Assembly: GCA_937891045.1 (NCBI GenBank) | Contig: CALBEV010000126.1 | Coordinates: 1-10,874 of the forward strand | From: an uncultured Burkholderiales bacterium | GTDB taxonomy: Bacteria > Pseudomonadota > Gammaproteobacteria > Burkholderiales > Burkholderiaceae | Length of the DNA: 10,874 bases | Reading direction: 5' to 3' | Part shown: in pieces, positions 6,334 through 10,874 of the stretch | Position numbering within the stretch: the stretch's first letter is position 1 | Layout of the letters: the number at the start of each line of letters is the position of its first letter | The notes under the pieces: generated by a model | What the model saw: only the letters and a program-made list of their open reading frames with translations | What the model was told of the DNA's origin: nothing | Database searches by the model: none | Translations under genes and position numbers: made by a program

Positions 6334-6573
6334 ATGTCGTCCATCACCGTACGCAACATTCCTGAAGAAACACATCGTGCATTGCGGGTTCGGGCCGCGA
6401 TGGCCGGAAGGAGTACCGAGGCCGAAGTACGCGCCATCCTTGAAAGCGCGGCCCGGCCAGACGACCGCGTCAAACTGGGTTCATTGCTGGCCGAAATTGG
6501 GCAGCTGGCTGGTGGCGTAGATCTGATGATTGAACGCGACAAAACACCCACTGAACCGCTGAGCTTCGAATGA
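6334..6573 (+). CDS. fitA: FitA-type ribbon-helix-helix antitoxin
   Basis: Antitoxin of a FitAB (VapBC-superfamily) module. It neutralises the PIN-domain toxin encoded next to it and, with the toxin, represses its own promoter. The 79-residue product starts MSSITVRNIPEETHRALRVRAA. SSITVRN (2-8) is the DNA-contacting beta strand and about 9-45 form the two helices, including AGRSTEAEVRAILESA, which closely follows the pattern known for FitA. The C-terminal part (about 50-79, VKLGSLLAEIGQLAGGVDL) should be the toxin-binding tail. I chose ATG 6334 because GGAG (6324-6327) is 6 bases before it; ATG 6328 directly abuts that site. The stop overlaps the toxin start as ATGA, the usual arrangement for coupled synthesis. 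A sigma70-like promoter and dyad operator precede it. Confidence 0.9.
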   Translation: MSSITVRNIPEETHRALRVRAAMAGRSTEAEVRAILESAARPDDRVKLGSLLAEIGQLAGGVDLMIERDKTPTEPLSFE

Positions 6574-6995
6574 TTCTGCTTGACACCAACGTCATCTCTG
6601 AGCCTATCAAGCTTGGAGGCGATGCGAAGGTTTTAGCTTGGCTGGACGCCCAGTTGATCGAAACACTGTATTTGTCCACGATCAGTTTGGCTGAGTTGCG
6701 TTTTGGCATCGCAAGCATGCCAGCAGAAAAGAGAAAAAGCACACTTCACAGTAGCCTAGAGCAACGCATCTTGCCCTTGTTTGTGGGCCGAATCTTGGCC
6801 TTTGATGAAGCAACGACCGAAGCTTATGCAGCGCTGCGAGCCTTAGCAAGGGCACAAGGCCAAGCGATTACAGCTGCAGATGGCTATATTGCGGCAACCG
6901 CGATTCAACATGGCTTGATGGTCGCTACACGTGACACTGGCCCCTTTGAGGCAGCAGGCCTGACCGTCATCAACCCTTGGGTTTTGCCTCAATGA
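6570..6995 (+). CDS. fitB: FitB-type PIN-domain toxin (VapC superfamily RNase)
   Basis: Probable Mg2+- or Mn2+-dependent endoribonuclease held inactive by the upstream antitoxin. The 141-residue product has the full PIN acidic quartet: D5 in LLDTNVISE, E42 in SLAELRFGI, D104 in ITAADGYIAA and D122 in ATRDTGPF. To my recollection these are the same positions as in gonococcal FitB. The length is that of an intact toxin, with no frameshift or missing residue. The ATG lies inside the antitoxin stop (ATGA). The RNA target cannot be told from sequence; studied VapC toxins cut tRNAs or the rRNA sarcin-ricin loop, while gonococcal FitB was linked to slower intracellular growth. Flanking housekeeping genes suggest a chromosomal module acquired between cysB and hrpA. 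Confidence 0.92.
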   Translation: MILLDTNVISEPIKLGGDAKVLAWLDAQLIETLYLSTISLAELRFGIASMPAEKRKSTLHSSLEQRILPLFVGRILAFDEATTEAYAALRALARAQGQAITAADGYIAATAIQHGLMVATRDTGPFEAAGLTVINPWVLPQ

Positions 6996-7023
6996 TTCAA
7001 CTGCCCCCAAGCCTTTTAGCTTC

Positions 7024-7054
7024 GACTCACATGCCTTTCAGGCAGATGTGAGTC
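7024..7054. terminator. Candidate bidirectional terminator hairpin between fitB and hrpA
   Basis: GACTCACAT (7024-7032) pairs perfectly with ATGTGAGTC (7046-7054), and inside it GCC (7033-7035) can pair with GGC (7041-7043) beyond a two-base bulge. It lies midway in the 79-base gap between the convergent ends of fitB and hrpA. Neither strand has a strong T run after the stem, so termination may be weak or factor-assisted. The placement favours a shared terminator over any other role. Confidence 0.5.
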
Positions 7055-7074
7055 TGCGCTGAAAAGCCAGAGGC

Positions 7075-10000
7075 TCATTGCGAAAGCTGAGCCCAAGCTT
7101 TTTCAAGCCTCTTGATACTCACTGGCTGCGGGGTCCGCAGTTCTTGCGCGAAAAAGCTAACCCGCAGTTCTTCCAATAACCAACGGAATTCCAGCATCCG
7201 CGCGTCGGTTTGGCCTTTGCGCTCGGCCACCAGGCGCCAATACTTTTGCTCCAGCGGTTTCAGCTCGGTCAGGCGTTGGGCGTCGCGGCTGGGGTCGGCG
7301 CGGTATTTGTCCAGCCGCAGGGTGATGGCCTTCAGGTAGCGGCCGTAGTGCTGCAACTGCGGCCACGGGGTGGCGGCCATGAAGTGTTTGGGCATCAGGC
7401 GTTGCAGTTGTTGGGCGCAGTCGGCGGTGGCGTCGGGCGCGTTTTTCGTGTCCTTGATCTTGCGGGCGGCCGCGCCAAACTCCAACAATATGCCGCCAGC
7501 CAGCCGCGCAACTTCGTTGGCAATCAGGGTCAAGCGCCCTCTGCCCTCGTCCACGCGGCGCTTGAAGCTGGCCTCGTCGTTGGGCAGCGGCTCGAGCAAA
7601 AACGCGCGTTCTAGCGCCACGTCCAAAATCTGCTGCTTCAGTTCTTCCGAGGTGCCGCCGCCCGCGCCCTCGGGCGTCTTGCCCACCAGCATGTAGGCCA
7701 CGGTCATTTTTTGCAGGTCGGGGATGTTTTTTTCCAGGTACTTGAGGGCGTCTTTGATTTGCAGCGCAAACAGGCGGCGCAGACCAGCGCGGTGCTTGGT
7801 GGCGGCGAGGTCGGGCTCGTCAAACACCTCGATGCTGACGGCGTCGCCCAGGTCCACCAAGGCGGGAAAGCCGATGAGGGATTGGCCGCCTTTGCTGATT
7901 TCCATCAGCTCGGGGAGTTCGCCGAAGGACCAGGTGGTGTGGTGTTGGCTGGAGAGATTGGGGGTAGAGGACGGTTTGGTTTTGAAATTGGGGTCAGAGC
8001 CCGAGTTTTGCTTCGCAAAATCGGGATCCGACCCCAAATTCCTCTGGTCTGCCCCCGAACTCTTGCCTGAGTTTTGCGCTTTCGCCGACTTGGCGAAGTT
8101 GGGGTCAGAGCCTGCTTTAGATGCTTGATTGAAATTGGGGTCAGAGCCCGAGTTTTGCTGCGCAAAATCGGGGTCTGACCCCAATTTCGAAAAGCCCGTC
8201 TTCTGCGGCTGAGCCAAATCGGGATCTGACCCCAATTTCTCATCGGCGAGCGATTTCACCTTCAGGCCAGCCAGGGCTTGGAAGGCGCCGCGGGCCTGGG
8301 CGCCGAGTTCGGCTTTCAGGGCGCTGAGGTTGCGGCCCTGCCCCAGCTGGCGGCCGTGTTCGTCCACCACTTTGAAGTTCATGAAAAAGTGGGCGCTCAG
8401 CATGTCGAGTTTGAAGTCGGTGCGTTTGATGTCCAAGCTGGTTTCATCGCGGGCTTTTTTCAGCAGAACATCGGTCAAGCCGCCTGCGCCAAACACCTCG
8501 GGTGAAGACAGTGCTTGAGCCAGTCGGGCGGCGCTCTCGGGCAGGGGCACAAAGCGGCTGCGGGGGCGCTGCGGCAGGCTTTTCAAAAGCGCCTGAATCT
8601 TGTCTTTCAACATGCCGGGCACCAGCCACTCGGCGCGGTCGTCGCTCACTTGGTTCAGCACAAACAAGGGCACGGTCACGGTCAGGCCGTCTTTGCTGTC
8701 GCCGGGCGCATGCAAATACTGGGCGGCGCAGTCCACGCCACCTAAGCGCACCATTTTTGGAAAGGCTTGCGCGGTGATGCCCACGGCCTCGTGGCGCATC
8801 AGGGCTTCGCGGGTCATGAGTAGCGGCTCGGTCTGGTCGCCCGCTGCGCTGCGGCGGCGGCTTTCATCGCGGTGCCAGCGCTCCAGGGTTTTGCAGCTGC
8901 ACACGTCCTCGGGCAGATGCTGTTCGTAAAACGCTTGGATCATGGCCTCGTCCACCAGCACGTCTTGGCGGCGCGATTTGTGTTCAAGCTCCATCACTTG
9001 GGCCATGAGTTTTTTGTTGGCGGCCATGAAGGCCAGCGGTGTTTGCCACTGCGCCTCCACCAGCGCTTCTCGAATGAAAATTTGCCGCGCCAACACCGGG
9101 TCGGCTTTGGCATAGGGCACGCGGCGCCCGCTGTACACCACCAGGCCATACAGGGTGGCGCGTTCAAAGGCCACCACATCGCCGTGCCGCGCTTCCCAGT
9201 GCGGGTCCAGAAGTTGTTTTTTCAAGAGGTGCGCCCCCACCTGCTCCAGCCATGTCGGCTCGATGTTGGCCATACCTCGCCCAAACAGGCGCGTGGTTTC
9301 CACCAGCTCGGCGCACACCAACCACTTGCCGGGCTTCTTGCGCAAATGCACCCCCGGGTGGCGGTGGAACTTGATGCCACGTGCGCCCAAGTAAATGTCT
9401 TCTTCGTCTTGCTTCCAACCGATGTTGCCCAGCAAGCCGCTCAACATGCTCAGGTGCAGTTGCTCATAACTGGCCGGCTTGTCGTTGATGGTCCAGCGCT
9501 GTTCTTTCACCACCGTCAGCAACTGGCTGTGCACATCACGCCACTCGCGCCAACGGCGGATGTTGATGAAGTTTTGCCGCAGCAGGTTGTCGTGTTGGCG
9601 GTTGGAAAGTTTGTGCTTGGCGCCGGTGGCGCTGGCAGCTGCGTTGCCCTTTTTCAATGGGCCAGCACCTGCTTCTGGCGTCGTGGCAGCGCCCTCCCCG
9701 CCACGCGAAGCTTGCAGCCAATCCCACAGGCGCAAATAGCCGCTGAACTCGCTCTTGTCGTCCTTGAACTTGGCATGTGCTTGGTCGGCCTGGGTTTGCG
9801 CTTGCAAGGGGCGGTCGCGCACGTCTTGCACGCTCAGCGCCGAGGCAATGATCAGCACCTCGTGCAGGCTTTGCTGCTCGCGGGCCGCCAAGATCATGCG
9901 CCCCACGCGCGGGTCCAGGGGCAGCTTGGACAGCTCGTGGCCAATGGGCGTCAGGCTGTGGTCTTCGGTCACCGCGCCCAACTCGTTCAGCAACTGAAAA

Positions 10001-10874
10001 CCATCCGAAATCGCTTTGGGCCGAGGCGCTTCCAAAAACGGAAAGTCGGCCACATCGCCCAGGCGCAAAGACATCATCCGCAAAATCACGCCCGCCAAAG
10101 AGCTGCGCAAAATTTCGGGCTCGGTGAAGCGCGGGCGGCCGTTGAAATCTTTCTCGTCATACAAGCGAATGCAAATGCCATCGGCCACCCGGCCACAGCG
10201 GCCAGCGCGTTGGTTGGCAGCGGCTTGGCTGATCGGCTCCACCAACAATTGCTCCACCTTGCTTCTGAAGCTGTAGCGCTTCACGCGGGCCATGCCTGCA
10301 TCCACCACATAGCGGATGCCGGGCACGGTGAGCGATGTTTCGGCCACGTTGGTGGCCAGCACGATGCGCGGTGCGCCGCCGGTTTCAAACACCCGCTCTT
10401 GCTCGGCCTGCGACAGCCGTGCAAACAGCGGCAGCACCTCAACATGACGGGTGTAGGCGTTGTGCGCCAAGTGGCCGCGCAGGTGGTCGGCGGCATCGCG
10501 AATCTCGCGCTCGCCCGGCAAAAACACCAAGATGTCGCCACGTGGTGCGCCGGTCCACAGCTCGTCCACCGCGTCTGCAATGGCATTGCCCAGATCGTGC
10601 TCGCGGGTTTCTTCCCAGGGGCGGTAGCGCATCTCCACCGGAAACGTGCGGCCCGACACCATCAGCACAGGCGCGGGGCCTTTGGCCGAGGCGAAGTGCT
10701 GGGCAAATCGGTCGGCGTCGATGGTGGCCGAGGTGACGATGATTTTCAGATCGGGGCGGCGCGGCAAGATTTGGCGCAAATAGCCCAGCAAAAAATCGAT
10801 GTTCAAACTGCGTTCGTGTGCCTCGTCAATGATGAGCGTGTCATAGGCCAGCAGCAGCGGATCGGTTTGCGTTT
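7075..10874 (-). CDS. hrpA: ATP-dependent RNA helicase HrpA, N-terminus outside window
   Basis: DEAH-box RNA helicase. HrpA has been connected with mRNA processing and rescue of stalled ribosomes in E. coli. About 1265 C-terminal residues are visible; the Walker A motif and first roughly 130-160 residues lie beyond the right edge. Visible residues 16-19 are DEAH (10816-10827), followed by TSAT (47-50), the motif V segment TNVAETSLTVPG and motif VI QRAGRCGR. Then come the HA2/ratchet region (LGAVTEDHSLTPIGHELSKLPLDPRVG), the OB-like part (LLGNIGWKQDEEDIYLGARG) and the long DUF3418 C-terminal domain ending at QLSQ. Two insertions relative to E. coli stand out: an alanine- and glycine-rich linker (about 9603-9713), and a run of GSDP-type repeats (about 7984-8239) just before the conserved TTWSFGELPELME. 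The frame stays open throughout, so the gene looks functional. It converges on fitB. Confidence 0.95.
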   Translation of the reverse strand, partial: TQTDPLLLAYDTLIIDEAHERSLNIDFLLGYLRQILPRRPDLKIIVTSATIDADRFAQHFASAKGPAPVLMVSGRTFPVEMRYRPWEETREHDLGNAIADAVDELWTGAPRGDILVFLPGEREIRDAADHLRGHLAHNAYTRHVEVLPLFARLSQAEQERVFETGGAPRIVLATNVAETSLTVPGIRYVVDAGMARVKRYSFRSKVEQLLVEPISQAAANQRAGRCGRVADGICIRLYDEKDFNGRPRFTEPEILRSSLAGVILRMMSLRLGDVADFPFLEAPRPKAISDGFQLLNELGAVTEDHSLTPIGHELSKLPLDPRVGRMILAAREQQSLHEVLIIASALSVQDVRDRPLQAQTQADQAHAKFKDDKSEFSGYLRLWDWLQASRGGEGAATTPEAGAGPLKKGNAAASATGAKHKLSNRQHDNLLRQNFINIRRWREWRDVHSQLLTVVKEQRWTINDKPASYEQLHLSMLSGLLGNIGWKQDEEDIYLGARGIKFHRHPGVHLRKKPGKWLVCAELVETTRLFGRGMANIEPTWLEQVGAHLLKKQLLDPHWEARHGDVVAFERATLYGLVVYSGRRVPYAKADPVLARQIFIREALVEAQWQTPLAFMAANKKLMAQVMELEHKSRRQDVLVDEAMIQAFYEQHLPEDVCSCKTLERWHRDESRRRSAAGDQTEPLLMTREALMRHEAVGITAQAFPKMVRLGGVDCAAQYLHAPGDSKDGLTVTVPLFVLNQVSDDRAEWLVPGMLKDKIQALLKSLPQRPRSRFVPLPESAARLAQALSSPEVFGAGGLTDVLLKKARDETSLDIKRTDFKLDMLSAHFFMNFKVVDEHGRQLGQGRNLSALKAELGAQARGAFQALAGLKVKSLADEKLGSDPDLAQPQKTGFSKLGSDPDFAQQNSGSDPNFNQASKAGSDPNFAKSAKAQNSGKSSGADQRNLGSDPDFAKQNSGSDPNFKTKPSSTPNLSSQHHTTWSFGELPELMEISKGGQSLIGFPALVDLGDAVSIEVFDEPDLAATKHRAGLRRLFALQIKDALKYLEKNIPDLQKMTVAYMLVGKTPEGAGGGTSEELKQQILDVALERAFLLEPLPNDEASFKRRVDEGRGRLTLIANEVARLAGGILLEFGAAARKIKDTKNAPDATADCAQQLQRLMPKHFMAATPWPQLQHYGRYLKAITLRLDKYRADPSRDAQRLTELKPLEQKYWRLVAERKGQTDARMLEFRWLLEELRVSFFAQELRTPQPVSIKRLEKAWAQLSQ
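7984..8042 (-). repeat. Palindromic repeat element, full copy 1, in frame in hrpA
   Basis: A near-palindrome able to fold end to end. On the plus strand the outer arm GAAATTGGGGTC faces GACCCCAAATTCC, an inner CCCGA(G)TTTTGC faces GCAAAATCGGG, and the loop is TTC. It matches full copy 2 at about 53 of 57 positions. Read in hrpA it encodes LGSDPDFAKQNSGSDPNF. The symmetry and the GGGGTC...GACCCC core resemble REP or small MITE-like dispersed elements; the family assignment is inference. Confidence 0.75.
8043..8094 (-). repeat. Possible degenerate repeat copy between full and half copies
   Basis: This segment contains TCTGCCCCCGAAC, reminiscent of TCTGACCCCAATTT in the full copies, and a GAGTTTTGCG piece like the inner arm. 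In hrpA it encodes SAKAQNSGKSSGADQR, in which SGAD echoes the GSD units. It may be an eroded copy, or simply linker sequence. Confidence 0.35.
8095..8114 (-). repeat. Half copy of the palindromic element (outer-arm type)
   Basis: On the plus strand GAAGTTGGGGTCAGAGCC differs by a single base from the left arm of the full copies, but the matching right arm is missing. In hrpA it encodes AGSDPNFA. It looks like a partial duplication or eroded remnant. Confidence 0.6.
8131..8188 (-). repeat. Palindromic repeat element, full copy 2, in frame in hrpA
   Basis: The best-preserved copy. GAAATTGGGGTCAGA (8131-8145) is perfectly complementary to TCTGACCCCAATTTC (8174-8188), giving 15-base arms. Inside, CCCGA-G-TTTTGC pairs with GCAAAA-TCGGG around a TGC loop, leaving one bulged G and a G-G mismatch. 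The whole 58 bases can form one long hairpin in DNA or in hrpA mRNA. The coding strand reads LGSDPDFAQQNSGSDPNF. The perfect arms suggest this is closest to the founding element. Confidence 0.8.
8214..8239 (-). repeat. Half copy of the palindromic element (right-arm type)
   Basis: On the plus strand AATCGGGATCTGACCCCAAT within this span matches the right half of the full copies apart from one base; the left half is absent. It encodes LGSDPDLA in hrpA and is the repeat nearest the N-terminal side of the protein insertion. Confidence 0.6.

Noticed and set aside
7984..8239. Short CRISPR-like array
   Set aside because: The units are palindromic, unevenly spaced, include half copies, and continue the hrpA reading frame; there are no uniform spacers and no cas genes.

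Overview
This window looks like a chromosomal segment of a betaproteobacterium of the order Burkholderiales, most likely family Comamonadaceae. That is a judgement from protein resemblance (LptF, CysB, PepA and HrpA types), moderate-to-high GC coding bias and gene order; no database search was run. No RNA genes, CRISPR array or complete insertion sequence were seen.

Left part (about 1-4960) is a conserved housekeeping block. pepA (aminopeptidase A), holC (DNA polymerase III chi subunit) and an uncharacterised 105-residue protein gene run leftward as a tightly packed set: an ATGA overlap joins pepA to holC, and 3 bases separate holC from the last gene. Diverging from pepA, with only 24 bases between the start codons, lptF and lptG (LPS-export permease subunits, ATGA overlap) run rightward, followed 2 bases later by a half-size CbiX-type sirohydrochlorin chelatase. 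The pepA-holC / lptF-lptG arrangement matches the well-known enterobacterial one, except that the gene after holC is not valS.

The middle part (about 4961-5942) carries cysB, the LysR-type master regulator of sulfur assimilation, just downstream of the chelatase. The pairing makes metabolic sense, because the chelatase family makes the siroheme precursor used by sulfite reductase. A compact inverted repeat and phased ATGCC motifs just before the cysB start are a candidate autoregulatory site.

The accessory part (about 5943-7074) holds two toxin-antitoxin pieces in divergent orientation. One is an orphan HigA-like antitoxin whose conserved N-terminus is still encoded but has no ATG, GTG or TTG start codon and lies behind an in-frame stop; no HigB partner is present. 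The other is an intact FitAB/VapBC-type pair with all four PIN acidic residues, a good sigma70-like promoter, and a perfect 9-bp-arm dyad overlapping that promoter.

The right part (about 7075-10874) is one long leftward gene, hrpA (DEAH-box RNA helicase), whose N-terminus lies beyond the window. Its C-terminal DUF3418 region has been invaded by a cluster of palindromic repeat elements (about 7984-8239) that are read in frame as GSDP(D/N)F-type peptide repeats. This is the most unusual feature: REP-like hairpin DNA domesticated as protein-coding sequence inside a helicase gene.
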